Shown here piece by piece: positions 47,236-58,484 of a stretch of DNA of 64,000 nt. How positions within the stretch are numbered: the first letter of the stretch is position 1; each line of letters opens with the position of its first letter. Source of the DNA: Simmondsia chinensis (taxonomy: Eukaryota > Streptophyta > Magnoliopsida > Caryophyllales > Simmondsiaceae); NCBI GenBank assembly GCA_018398585.1, contig JAGTTD010000003.1, positions 5,588,637 to 5,652,636 on the forward strand, read 5' to 3'. Under the pieces are notes generated by a model that searched no databases, was not told where the DNA came from, and saw only the letters and a program-made list of their open reading frames with translations. Made by a program: the position numbers and the translations under genes.

Positions 47236-47699
47236 CATACAACCATCATAGCCTTATTCGGCCGTACGAGGCACCATGTTCCACCCTACATTACCAAATT
47301 TCACCACCAAGACTTCACCGCCTTGTTCCTTCTTTATCAATGCTTACATCCGAAACTAAACACACCCACAATCAAGCCAATTGGTCATCCATTGCCTAAG
47401 ACTACCAAAATCAGCCTCTAACCACGAACCGCGTTCACCGGCACCTCTAACCCATCTTAGCCTACCAAAAATAAATGATGTGCCTATTTATGACTTTTCT
47501 TCTCCCCCAATCTCCTATCATTCACCTAAAGCTTAGCTTTCGTGCTCAATACACTATGCAAGGGATATTAAAACATGAAGAAGTGGCCGAAAGGCATATC
47601 ATATTCTTTTAGAGATGGTAAGGAGTGATGAATTACTCCAAGGCTCTTGATTCCTTGTTGAGTGACGCATTAGAGACCTTTTTATTGGTACTCGATTAG

Positions 47700-48900
47700 A
47701 GGCTCCAATGCATATCTTAAATGGAGTTCTTAGTAAGGCAATTCCACTAACTCTTTTTGAGTTATGGACTTATGGGAAACGTAATATAAAACAGTTATAC
47801 ATTTGGTATTGTCCCGTAGAAGCTAGAATTCATTACACTTAAGAGAAGAGCTATACCAACATGTACTATCTAGATATTTCATTGGCTATCTAAATAAGTT
47901 TAAAGAGTACGAATTTTATAGTCCTGGGCACATTACATGGATAGTATGATTAAGTGGAAATGCAAGATTCCTAGAGGATAATGAAATTAATGGGACTGCA
48001 AACAAATAAATCTTGGGGGAATTAAGGGTGAACATACTGAACTTACCTTCTCAAGCCATTAGTGTTCCATTATATACTATTTTTCCTTAACCTATTGAAC
48101 GTTCTGAGTAAGTTAAACAAAATAATGAGAGTGTTACGCCACTTTAAGGGGATATCAACTTTGGAAATTTGTAGAACCACTATCACCAGCAGTTCTAAGA
48201 TCTCATAGAGAAACAAAGCTTGCCATTTCAATTGGTTATGTCGTGTACCTATAGAAATCTGATTTTGATATTTGGATTAGCATAGGGGCAATATCATTTT
48301 CACATGTTATGGAAAGTGATGATTTTAGAAAATGAATTGTTGCTATGAGTGAAGAGTTGAAACTAGATGAGAATTGTGTTTGGGACCTCGTTCAATTTCC
48401 TTAAAATTGTAAGAAATTTAGCTATAAATGTGCATTTAGGAACAAGTCCACAATGGGTAGTGTTGAACGATATAAAGCCAAACTTGTCACAAAATGTTTC
48501 TCTCAGAACAGAGGCATTGATTATAAGAAAACTTTTTGTCCAATTTCTAACAAAGATTCTTTTAGATCATCATGGTAATTGTAGCTTATTATGATTTAAA
48601 GCTGCACAACATATGTTGTGAAAATTTCTATTTTGAATGAATTTGGATGAAACTATCTACATAGAGAAACCTAAAGGGTTCATAATGGATCGAAATCAAC
48701 TTATGGCATGCAAATAAAAGAAATAAATTTGTGGACTTACCTAAACATCAGGAAATGGCATATTAAGATTAAAGGTACTATTATTTCTTTCATATTTAAG
48801 GAAAACAATGTTAATTCATGTATACATTAAAAATCACATGGGACAAAGTTCATCTTTTTAGTCCCATATATGGAAAATATTTTCTGGTCTAGTAATGATC
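47700..48900 (+). pseudogene. Copia pol relic, copy B
   Basis: Equivalent to 27960-29165: WYCPVEARIHYT-like integrase end, KLDENCVWDLVQFP (about 48365), EKPKGFIMDRNQ (about 48665). It stops at 48907, where the LINE begins. Different stops from copy A. Confidence 0.75.
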
Positions 48901-49288
48901 TAAGCTTTTTTTCTTTTAATATATAATTGGAAATTTATTGATCATGAAGTAAAGTAGGAACAATAAGTCCAAACCTCCGAAGAGATCAAACAAAAAATTT
49001 CATTCCAACACGCGAACTGCCCAGAACTCCAAAAAAAGGAAAACCCCAAACACCTGAACAACAAAAAAGAAAAAAAAAATCACAATCAAGACCCTGAACA
49101 AAGGACAGCTCGAAACATGCACAGCAGAGCAACATGCAACAAACGGCAGGCCCAAACAAACACCAAAGCGAAACAAAAAAAAATGGAGAGAAGAAGCAAC
49201 ACAACTGGCCAAATATGAGCAAAGGACACACAAAGAAAGACCAACAGCAAACTACCCACACCTCCACCACAGAAAGCAAGCACCAAAC

Positions 49289-49732
49289 TGTTATAAATTG
49301 ATAGAATTTTACTTGTAATATGTTTTAATATTTCGGTTGTAATACTTGTCTAGCTTTCCTTTGTTAAGTAGCTTCATTTAAATTCCAGTTTGTTAAGCTT
49401 TTGGCGCCAAAATGGCATTCGGCAGTGAGGAGCTGGTTTGTTACAGAATTTGGAGGGAAAACCAGTTAGGCCAGGGTTCTTAACCGGTTTTTGGTAGGAA
49501 ATTAGTGATTGCTTGTTTAACTTCATTTGTCTTAATGCTTTGTACCCAAATATGTATAAATAGGGTCTTTAGCATGTAATTGGAGTATCCAATATATAAA
49601 AATCTGAATTCCTTTTGGAAATTCTCTATTTCTCATCTCCTTTCCCTATTTTCTCATCCCCTTGACTTCTCTTCTCATCTTAAACTCTTCTTCTACAAGG
49701 TTAGCCTCTCAATTTTTAATTGGAAGCTAACA
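49289..49732 (+). repeat. 5' LTR of the 49-55 kb Gypsy
   Basis: TGTTATAAATTG...GGAAGCTAACA. A TATA box (atgtataaatagggtc, near 49551) should be the promoter. Confidence 0.95.
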
Positions 49733-49734
49733 AT

Positions 49735-49746
49735 TGGTATCAGAGC
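49735..49746 (+). other. primer-binding site
   Basis: TGGTATCAGAGC, an exact match to the usual plant initiator tRNA-Met site, two bases after the LTR. Confidence 0.95.
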
Positions 49747-49785
49747 TGGTTTAACAATGAATTATTTGATTAAACTAGCAAAATC

Positions 49786-51111
49786 ATGGCCGATTGTGTA
49801 AGAACTAGGTCCGGTGCTGGTGATGCAACTGGTCAGAATCTAGATTTCATTGCTGCAGTTACTGGCAATGCGACGATCGGACCTCAAAATGCTACTAAAG
49901 AAGACCTTCACGATTTGCAGAAAGGTTTTAATCAAAAGATGGATCAAATTACGGCATTGTTAATGGACAAAGATGCAAAGGATGCAAAAGTGCAAGACCG
50001 ATTACAACAAATTGAAGAAAAGATTAAGCACTTGCAAGATCAAGTTAACAAGCAAGGTGAATCGAGTGTCGAAGCCATCCTTAAGCCCGCGAGTCAGATC
50101 CATCGATCGGTTGAAGTAGATCAGCAGCAAGCTAGTGCAGATAGATCAGATGGAGTGGCGCGAACTCGAGGTACATCACCTGTGATGCAACCTTTTTTGG
50201 ACCATCAATTAAAATCAGATCGGCTGAAAATCAACCTGTTCAGCCTGAGGTTAATATAGAAAATCAAGATCGTGCTTCTGGACCTATAAATTACAGATCG
50301 TATGCTGAGAATTCAGACCACAACAACAGGCCGCACAATTCTATTATGCATCAAAATATTGCAGCCAATGATTTCGAACATTGTGATAGACCACCTAATC
50401 GACATTTCCAGCATAGATCCATGACTAATGACAATACAATTGGGGGTAGGAGTGGCACTTACAGGCAGCCAAGGGTGGAAATCAATCCGTTTGATGGAAA
50501 GCAACCGGAATCATGGCTTAGGAGGTGTGATCGATACTTCTGATATTACAACATACTTGAGGAGGAAAAACTTCAATTGGCCACAGTCCATCTTCATGGT
50601 GATCATGAGGTTTGGTACTATAGTTTGTTGAAAAGCAAACCAAATCTTTCTTGGGGCCAATTCGTAGAAGAAATGTGCGAACACTATGAGGAAGGTGAAT
50701 CCACGGATGTTGTGGATAATTTCAACAAGCTGGTCCAAACAGCAAGTGTGAGAGAATGCATGCTTAGATTTGAGAATTTGAGAGCCAATTTGATGTCAGT
50801 TCTGGCCATTGCTCCCGAGGATGCCGAATCATATTATATATCTTGCTTTGTGAGTGGATTAAAGCCTAGAATCAAGAATATGGTGAAAAGCCATTGGTCC
50901 TAAGACTTTGTTGGGTGCTTATAACAAGGCAAAATTGATAGAGGCAACTCAAGTTCACCCAAATGACAAGTTGAAGCAGCACGGCAGCAGGCTCCGGGTT
51001 CAGCAGCACAACACTAATTATGGTACCAAGCGAGTAGCTGACAGAAGTTCGGTAAGGCTTTGTTTTCGTTGTAACCAACCTTACCATCCTGGTCATAGGT
51101 GTAAATCATAA
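49786..51111 (+). pseudogene. Gypsy gag with two or more frameshifts
   Basis: Frame 1 runs from MADCVRTRSGAGDATGQN (49786) to 50259 with a predicted coiled-coil stretch (about residues 40-100, rich in K, E, Q). Then 50346-50543 (EINPFDGKQPESWLRRCDRYF), 50577-50903 (HGDHEVWYYSLLKSKPNLSW, ESYYISCFVSGLKPRIKNM) and 50908-51111, which ends with the zinc knuckle CFRCNQPYHPGHRC. A stop after HRCKS (51109) is followed seven bases later by the pol frame in the same register. Confidence 0.85.
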
Positions 51112-51117
51112 GCACTT

Positions 51118-52296
51118 ATGTATGCAAAAGGGTCCCGTGTAGCTGTGGGTTCTGGCAGTGAAGCATCTGATGCTGAGGATGACAGTACCGATTGTCTTTC
51201 ACAAGAAGACCCAAGCGATGATGAAGTTGAGATATCCATGAAGGCTCTAACCAGTAGTGGAGCTCATAATACCATCAAAATCAAAGGCAGGGCTGGAAAA
51301 CACTCCATTATTATCCTTATTGACAGTGGGAGCACTCACAGTTTCGTTGATCCTAAGTTGATTAAGAATGTCAAGCATGAAGTGACAAAAACGCATCCCT
51401 TGGTGGTAATGGTGGCTGATGGTAACTCCTTAACAACTCAAAATAAGTGCATTGCATTCCCATGGTCTATGCAAAACCATCAATTCACCTTTGACTTTAG
51501 AGTTATTCCCTTGGGTGGTTGTGACATGGTGCTCGGGGTAGATTGGATGAGAATCTTCAATCCGGTTGTGTTTGATTTTGACAAAATGACCATGGCATTT
51601 GAGGTTCATGGCACCAAAGTATCTTTGCAAGGCATCTCCGAGGAAGCTCAGCTCAAATTGATCGAAGCTACACATGTGCAAGGTAGAGTCAAGAAGAAGG
51701 CGATCCAATGGATTGGGCACTTGTTCATGCTCAGTTCGGTTGTGGTACAGCAGGACCTACCTCCAGATGTACAGGCCTTGGTCGATGAATTTGGGGACAT
51801 TTTTGAAGAGCCAAAGAGTCTTCCACCGCAAAGAAGTGTCGACCATGCCATTCCCTTGCGTATTAACACTGAACCATTCAAAATCATGCCATACCGATAC
51901 CCACATGGCCAAAAGACAGAGATTGAGCTGCAGGTTGAAGAGCTTCTTCACATGAGCTTTATTAGACCGAGCCGTAGCCCTTTTGCTTCACCTGTGATTC
52001 TCGTTAAGAAGAAGGATGGGTCGGCTAGAATGTATATAAACTACCGACGGTTGAAAGACAAATTTCCCATTCCGGTCATAGATGACTTGCTTGATGAGCT
52101 ACAAGGAGCATGCTTCTTTTCAAAGCTTGATTTGAGGCAAGGTTATCACCAAATCAGGGTTCTTGAGCCGGATATCTACAAGACAGCTTTTCAAACTCAT
52201 CATGGCCACTTCGAATTCGTTGTTATGCCTTTCGGTTTAACAAATGCTCCGGCCACCTTCCAAGCAGCCATGAATGACGTTTTCAAGCCTTTCTGA
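51118..52296 (+). pseudogene. Gypsy protease and reverse transcriptase, 392 codons open
   Basis: Protease: [16 protein letters not shown] (about residues 66-80), then [13 protein letters not shown] (about 135-150). [67 protein letters not shown] few residues usual after INYR (LN..T) are missing. The frame stops at 52296 because one base is lost next to FKPF: comparison with 19690-19710 in the related element shows the single-base deletion. The catalytic FFDDIL box follows in the next frame (about 52314). Confidence 0.95.
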
Positions 52297-52700
52297 GGAA
52301 GTCAGTGCTCGTTTTCTTCGATGACATACTGATTTATAGCTCAACATATGAAGCTCATCTCACACATCTCAGGCAAGTGTTTGTTTTGATGCGACAACAC
52401 AAGTTCTTTGCAAAAGTGTCCAAATGTTCGTTTGCGCAAAAGAGGCTTGAGTATTTGGGTCATATTATCTCTTCAGAGGAGTAGCTACTGATCCTAGCAA
52501 GATCCGTGCTCTGCAAGAGTGGCCAATTCTGATCACCTTAAAGCAAATGAAAGGATTTTTGGGATTGACCGGGTATTATAGAAAATTTATTACAGGTTAT
52601 GGTTCTATTGCCAAATCCTTAACGGAGCTCTTGAAGAAGGACACCTTTGCATGGAATGAGAGGTCTCGAGCTGCTTTTGAATCCCTTAAAACCGCGATGT
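52297..52700 (+). pseudogene. Gypsy RT thumb and connection, frameshifted
   Basis: [20 protein letters not shown] and LEYLGHIIS in one frame. A second single-base loss near 52480 (EE then a stop) shifts the frame. From 52547, MKGFLGLTGYYRKFITGYG and LTELLKKDTFAWNERS. Confidence 0.9.
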
Positions 52701-53330
52701 GTGCAACTCCGGTGTTAGTAATGCCAACTTCACCGAAAGCTTTGTTTTGGAGACCGATGCAAGTGGTACTAGTATTGGGGCTGTTCTCTCTCAAGGAGGA
52801 AGGCCTATTGCTTATTTGAGCCAAGCTTTGAGTCCCAAGCATCAGGCTATGTCGACTTCTGAGAAGGAGTACCTTGCAATTCTCCTAGCCGTGGAGAAAT
52901 GGAGGCATTACTTGGAGGGTCGCAAGTTCATCATTCGAACGGATCACCAAAGCCTCAAGCATCTCCTTGAACAAAAGATCATGATGATAATTCAAAAGGA
53001 AGGTCTCATGAAGATGTTAGGCCTTGATTATGACATCGAGTATAGAAGTGGCAAGGAAAACGCTGCTACAGATGCACTGTCATGACGATTTGAAGATGCT
53101 GATCGGGGTACTTGCACTGCTGTTACCGTGGTGGTACCTTCATGGGTTGAAGAGCTACATAAGTCCTATGAGAGTGATCCTTTTGCTCAGGAAAAACTTG
53201 TCGCTGCTGTCCTTAAACCCGAGGCCAATGTCGCTGCTGCAGAACCTATCATCACCGTGCAGAAAGGTGCGATTAGAATTGATGGAAGGTTGTATGTGGG
53301 TACTGCTACTGATTTGAGAAAACAGGTCAT
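52699..53330 (+). pseudogene. Gypsy RNase H
   Basis: Back in the pol register: VLETDASGTSIGAVLSQGG, STSEKEYLAILLAVEKWRHY, IRTDHQSLKHLLEQK, YRSGKENAATDALS. The catalytic Asp, Glu and Asp positions are all present. A stop at 53083-53085 stands where an arginine codon is expected (CGA to TGA). Confidence 0.9.
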
Positions 53331-54309
53331 CTAGGCCTCACACGATGCTGCTTGGGGAGGTCACGCTGGTGTAGAAAGCACCTACCAAAGAATTAAAGCA
53401 TACTTTACTTGGCCGAACATGAAAAAAGATGTGATTGATTATGTTAAGTCTTGTGAAGTTTGCCAACAAACGAAGTTGGGAGATCATCGATACAAGGGAC
53501 TCCTTCAACCTCTTCCCATTCTGGATGGAGCATGGATCCACGTTAGCATGAATTTCATTAAGGGATTGCCGAAGTCCGAAGGCAAGGAGGTCATATGGGT
53601 AGTGGTGGATCGCTTCACCAAATACAGCCATTTCATTGCTCTTGCTCGACCCGTTACTGCTGAAAAGTTGGCAAGGATCTTCCTTGACAACATTTACAAA
53701 TTACATGGGTTGCTGCAATCCATTATGTCGGATCGGGACAAAATTTTCACAAGCACCTTTTGGAGAGAACTGTGCAAGTTAATGGGAACCACATTGGCAC
53801 TTAGTTCCTCTTATCATCCTCAAACGGATGGCCAAACCGAACGAGTCAACCAATGTGTAGAACAGTATCTTCGGAGTATGGTCTTCTTAAGGCCCAACGA
53901 GTGGAACCATTGGCTTTCCTTAGCGGATTTTTGGTTCAATACCCACTTCCATACATCCATTGGCACTTCACCATTTCAAGCTTTGTATGGTTATCCTCCA
54001 CCCTCTCCTATGATGTTACAACAATCGAGAGTTACTGATTCTGCAGCAACCGATCTTGTGCAGCAGAGGAGACACTTTATGCAAGCACTCAAGGACAATC
54101 TCCAACAAGCCGGGGCTCGAATGAAGTATTATGCAGATAAGAAGAGGGTAGATAAAAACTATGAAATTGGGGACATGGTCTACCTCAAATTACAACCGTA
54201 CAGGCAATCATCCGTGGCTGTCAAACGCAATGTCAAGTTGTGTGCTCGTTTCTTTGGCCCGTACAAAGTCCTGGAGAAAATTGGCAATGTCGCATATAAG
54301 CTTGACTAA
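53331..54309 (+). pseudogene. Gypsy integrase
   Basis: A stop at 53332 (likely CAG to TAG) is followed by the HHCC domain AWGGHAGVESTYQRI and SCEVCQQTK, and from 53419 a 296-codon open frame with the catalytic core: VVVDRFTKYSHF (Asp), MSDRDKIFTSTFW (Asp), SSSYHPQTDGQTERVNQ (Glu). The C-terminal part has YEIGDMVYLKLQPYRQ and FFGPYKVLEKIG, the GPY-type DNA-binding region. It ends at a stop after YKLD. Confidence 0.95.
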
Positions 54310-54598
54310 CCTTCACATTCTTACATTCACCCCGTGTTTCATGTATCCCTACTTAAAAAAAGGTCAAGAGAGGTGCTGATGTTGCTCAAGACCCACCAGC
54401 TGCTGAAACAAATGGACTACTGTTGCTGCAACTGCAAGTTGTACGAGCTGGATGAAAACTGCAGAACAACAACAAGACTGTGCAAAAAGTATTAGTGTCT
54501 TGGAGTAACTTAAACAAGAGCTTTACGACTTGGGAAGATTGCAAGTTTTTGAAGAGTCAATTTTCGAACTTCACTTCTTGAGGACAAGAAGTTTCTCA
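54310..54598 (+). pseudogene. chromodomain-like tail of the Gypsy polyprotein
   Basis: After the stop, HPVFHVSLLKK continues the integrase. In another frame (about 54485-54560), VLVSWSNLNKSFTTWEDCKF resembles the chromodomain core W.....TWED. It is followed by an acidic/basic end and the polypurine tract. Confidence 0.7.
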
Positions 54599-54610
54599 AG
54601 AGGAAGGGAA

Positions 54611-55056
54611 TGTTATAAATTGATACAATTTTACTTGTAATACGTTTTAATATTTCGGTTGTAATACTTGTCTAGTTTTCCTTTGTTAAGTAGCTTCATT
54701 TAAATTTCGGTTTGTTAAGCTTTTGGCGCCAAAATGGCATTCGGGCAGTGAGGAGCTGGTTTGTTACAGAATTTGGTGGGAAAAGCAGTTAGGCCAGGGT
54801 TCTTAGCTGGTTTTTGGCTGGAAATTAGTGATTGCTTGTTTAGCTTGATTTGTCTTAATGCTTTGTACCCAAATATGTATAAATAGGGTCCTTAGCATGT
54901 AATTGGAGTATCCAATATATAAAAATCTGAATTCATTTTTGGAAACTCTCTATTTCTTATCTCCTTTCTCTATTTTCTCATCCCCTTCACTTCTCTTCTC
55001 ATCTCAAACTCTTCTTGTATAAGGTTATCCTTTCAATTTCTAATTGGAAGCTAATA
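54611..55056 (+). repeat. 3' LTR of the 49-55 kb Gypsy
   Basis: Same start as the 5' LTR. Its end reads GCTAATA where the 5' copy has GCTAACA, so the terminal CA has mutated. Confidence 0.95.
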
Positions 55057-55170
55057 CAAACCTACCACCCAAACACAACCAGCAGAACAAGAAGACACCA
55101 CAAACTCACTAAATGCCCAAGGCTCAAAACTCAACCACTCAAGAACCGAAGCTGCTTCAGACTGTGGACC

Positions 55171-57556
55171 TGTGGACCTTTTTTCAACCCAAAATATTTT
55201 TCTGCAGTTGTTTTTTAAATTAGTTGTTTCGTTGAAAATTGAAACATGAGCAATATTTTTCTTGGTTTAAAATTCAGGCTTTAGCTATTAATCACCATAA
55301 ATTTTGTCCACTACCTTGTATCCATCCTCTACGTCCATAACAAAGATAGATTGTGCCACTTCTTCAACTGACACATCACCTCAACGATGATTTTACGGCC
55401 CATAAATATCCTACCTCTGAAACTTGGAATAGACACAGAAAACCATCGAATTCCTCTTTTCTCCCATTTTACCTCTCTCTTTGTTACATCCCCTAAGGAG
55501 CACTTTTTGTCTAATGCTAAGCATATTCGGTGTACTCTAATCCATCTCTTTTGACTACACTACATAATTAGGTACTATATCAACCCAAGGAGTTGAAGTT
55601 GCAATTGGTGCCACTGTATTGGAGCAGGGACATAAATATCTTAAGTAAGTGGTGAACTACACAATGCAAACTATTCTTCGTTTTGATTTTTTTTTTCCGT
55701 ACTATTTCAAGTTTATATTAGTATTTCATTGCTCTATTGTTTGATTACTTTGCTCTTCGAGTTCGAGATTGATAATTCTTAAGTTTGTTATAGTTTTTGT
55801 GCTTGCTCAAGTGTAATCTAGATAAGTTTGGGTTGGTTTCTTCAATCTCAAGGTAATCACCATTTGAAGTACACAATTGATCTAGTTCAAGGTCTATAAC
55901 TTCCAAGTTTCGAGTTGCCCTTCTATTTTCATTAGGTTTGCCTTTCTCGAGTTCTTTTGATTAGCTTGAGTCCGTTTTGATTACTTGAGCTTTGCTTTCT
56001 CAACACCTGGGTGTTAGAGAAAGAGTGTGGATGCATAAAGTGACAATTGAAAGCATGAGTAGCCTTTTTATGGTTGTTGACCAATGATTGTCTCCTAAAA
56101 CATGCAAAGAATATGTTAATAGGATGGGTGTTTTAAAAAATCCATGATTATAGTTGTTTCCGCTGATTAATTAGTGGTTGTGTGATGTATGTTTTTGTTT
56201 TTCTTTTATATATATATATAATATATATATATATATGCTCGCTTTATTTTTTATAAATAGGAATTGTCTTTACAACATAAATTTCACGTGTTGTAATAGT
56301 ATGATGAATTGTATCGATAAAGTTCATCAATATTGAAGTGCATGACAAGAAGTATGGCATATAAGTTATACAGTAGCTAAGACTCACATTGGTAACCTAA
56401 GTTAATTACAATTTTACGGTATTGTTTGATTTCATTATTTGCTAAATTTAAAAGTTAAAATTTGTGATTTCATGTCAAAATTTTATATTTGTAGGTCTTA
56501 CTGAGTCATATGTATTTATTTTTATCTTGAATCCAATTAGTTTGATGGACCAAGTGGGAAAATATTAATTTGAAGTCATTCATATTTTGTGAAAGTGATC
56601 TACTAACGTAGTTTTATCCTTTTGTGTTTTATCTTGAACTTACAATTGGGGATGAGCTGATAATTAGTTAACGGGTCAAATTTTAGTTTCGAAGATTGGT
56701 TGCTAACTACATATAGAGATTCAAGGAATCATTGTGAATGATTTATCTTATGGCGATTATTTTTTGACCCTCTTCTGAACTCTATAAAAGGGCACTTTAA
56801 CTTAATACATGACTATCACATAGTTAGCCAAAAAAAAAAAATTTTTGATTTTTTTGAAACATACATATTTTTTTTTTCCCCAAATAAGAGATAGAGGGAA
56901 GAAATGGCCAAGATTGCACGTGCATCAACTTTCATCATCAAATCTTTGGAAGTTACAGATTTCCCTGTATTATTTGTATGTCATAGTTATTATTCTGACA
57001 TATGCATGCCGTGCATGCGTACATTCATCATAACTCCCATTATACATTTAGCATGAGTACACCATACATATATTACTCATGCTACGGGTGGTAAGGGAAG
57101 GCTGGAAACGTGCGGCCGCTTATGATAGGGTGGACGCCGGTGAGGGGCGTGGCCACGGCCTGGTGGGTGAATGTGGGGGGTGTGGCCATGGTCGGGTGGG
57201 TCCGATGGTGTATTTCCTCCAGGCCTGCCGACCATCAAAGTTCCTGTAGTTATCATGATTAAATTAATATTATTAGAAATACAACAAATTAATTCATTTC
57301 GTAAAAACTTTATTTTTCCTTTTTGTTCCTAAGTGTTTTTACAAGGAATAAAAAAAAGTAAAACACTAAATCTAAAATACTGACCTCTCATTTGCAAAAT
57401 ATAACCTAGAAAAATAAATTTTAGTTTTCTAAGTACATTTTCCAATAAAACATGGGAATTTCAAAATCCTTTCTTAAAAATTTGGGAACCATTTGCAAAA
57501 TATACAAGTCCTAAATCAACCAAAATAATTTACTAACAATTAAAGTGTATTATGGG
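55171..57556. other. AT-rich part of copy B, no gene
   Basis: Collinear with 30090-32347. (TA)n tract near 56208-56238. No coding signal. Confidence 0.6.
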
Positions 57557-57565
57557 TGAACGGAC

Positions 57566-58475
57566 GAGTCGGTTCCCAAAATAATGCTAAAAAATAAAAA
57601 AATAAAAAAAATAATGATGAAAAAAAATATTTCCAAATCTACTGTTGAACCGCATTTACAAAACGCGGCTCTAATAAACCGCGTCCATAAACCGCGTATA
57701 ACAATGGTATAAACCGCGTTTTAATAATGCGGTTATACTAATAAAACCGCGTCACGAAAACGCGGTTATATTAACTAAACCGAGTCACGAAGACGCGTTT
57801 TATTAAAAACAAAACCGCGTTATGTAGACGCGGTTTATAATTGTTATAACCGCTTCTTTTGGACCCGGTTTACTAGGTTTATCAAAAAAACCCCGGCCCA
57901 TTCATTCACGCGTGCTCTTTCCGCTGCTCTCACCGTCTGTCTGCCTCTTTCTCGGTAACCCACCACCAGTCACGTCGTTCGCCTTCTCCTTTCTTTTGCT
58001 TATACACTAAAGATCTTTCAAGTACTATTATTGGAGTTATTTGACCTCCACTTATGATGTTGGAGCTTACCATTATGGGATCAATATGATAATCATCACA
58101 AATTGTGGCATAATAAAAACTATAAGCTAACAAAAAAGTGAAGAATTGCGGCATAATGGTAAGTATAAGTGAAAATAAAGGGGGTTTTGGATTCCTGGCA
58201 TTAAACCGCATTTTATAAACTTGGTTCATGGGTAAACCGCGTTTAGTAGACGCGGTTCATGTATAAACCGCGTTTAGTAGACGCGGTTTATGCTGAAGTG
58301 ATCCGCGTTTACTAAACGCGGTTTATACTTAAATAAACCGCATTATTTTGATCCGGTTTTTTTGAAATTTAAACGCGTTTTGTAAATGCGGTTCAACAGT
58401 AGATTTGGAAATATTTTTTTTTAGCATTATTTTTTTAATTTTTTTATCTTTTAGCATTATTTTGGGAAACGACTC
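57566..58475. mobile_element. Mutator-like element, 910 bp, with 9-bp target duplication
   Basis: The flanks TGAACGGAC (57557-57565 and 58476-58484) form a perfect 9-bp duplication, the hallmark of the Mutator superfamily. Copy A (32348-32356) has the single uninterrupted copy. Terminal inverted repeats of about 105 bp start GAGTCGGTTCCCAAAATAAT / GAGTCGTTTCCCAAAATAAT and end in AACCGCATTTACAAAACGCG. Inside are many AACCGCG...CGCGGTT inverted motifs. The middle (about 57900-58195) differs in composition and could be captured DNA. No transposase. Confidence 0.95.
57640..58400. repeat. array of AACCGCGT/ACGCGGTT palindromic units
   Basis: At least a dozen half-sites of AACCGCG or CGCGGTT lie in two clusters (about 57650-57880 and 58195-58395), many paired as hairpins such as aaccgcgtttagtagacgcg. 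They flank the non-repetitive middle of the Mutator-like element and could bind transposase (inference). Confidence 0.85.
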
Positions 58476-58484
58476 TGAACGGAC

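Larger units (their letters stand above)
49289..55056 (+). mobile_element. Gypsy chromovirus, nearly complete, 5768 bp
   Basis: LTRs 49289-49732 and 54611-55056, perfect target duplication CAAAC (49284-49288 and 55057-55061), primer site TGGTATCAGAGC (49735-49746) and polypurine tract AGAGGAAGGGAA (54599-54610). All domains are present in Gypsy order with a chromodomain-like end. By eye the LTRs differ at roughly 25-30 of about 445 positions, so it is not very recent. A few frameshifts and stops make it non-autonomous as it stands. Reina-like by motif and size (inference). Confidence 0.95.
48908..55170 (-). mobile_element. LINE 3' end, interrupted by a Gypsy element
   Basis: On the minus strand the sequence is a T/G-rich untranslated region that ends CTTCATGATCAATAAATTTCC and then an A-rich tail (T run 48908-48924 here), which is how plant L1-type LINEs end. 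It resumes at 55057-55170 beyond the Gypsy insertion. No endonuclease or RT is included, so it is strongly 5'-truncated. It replaces about 0.9 kb of the duplicated unit, so insertion may have come with a deletion. Confidence 0.6.

Noticed and set aside
48986..49286. Overlapping minus-strand frames of strongly hydrophobic protein
   Set aside because: They come from the T/G-rich 3' untranslated region of the LINE; three overlapping frames are open only because of composition.
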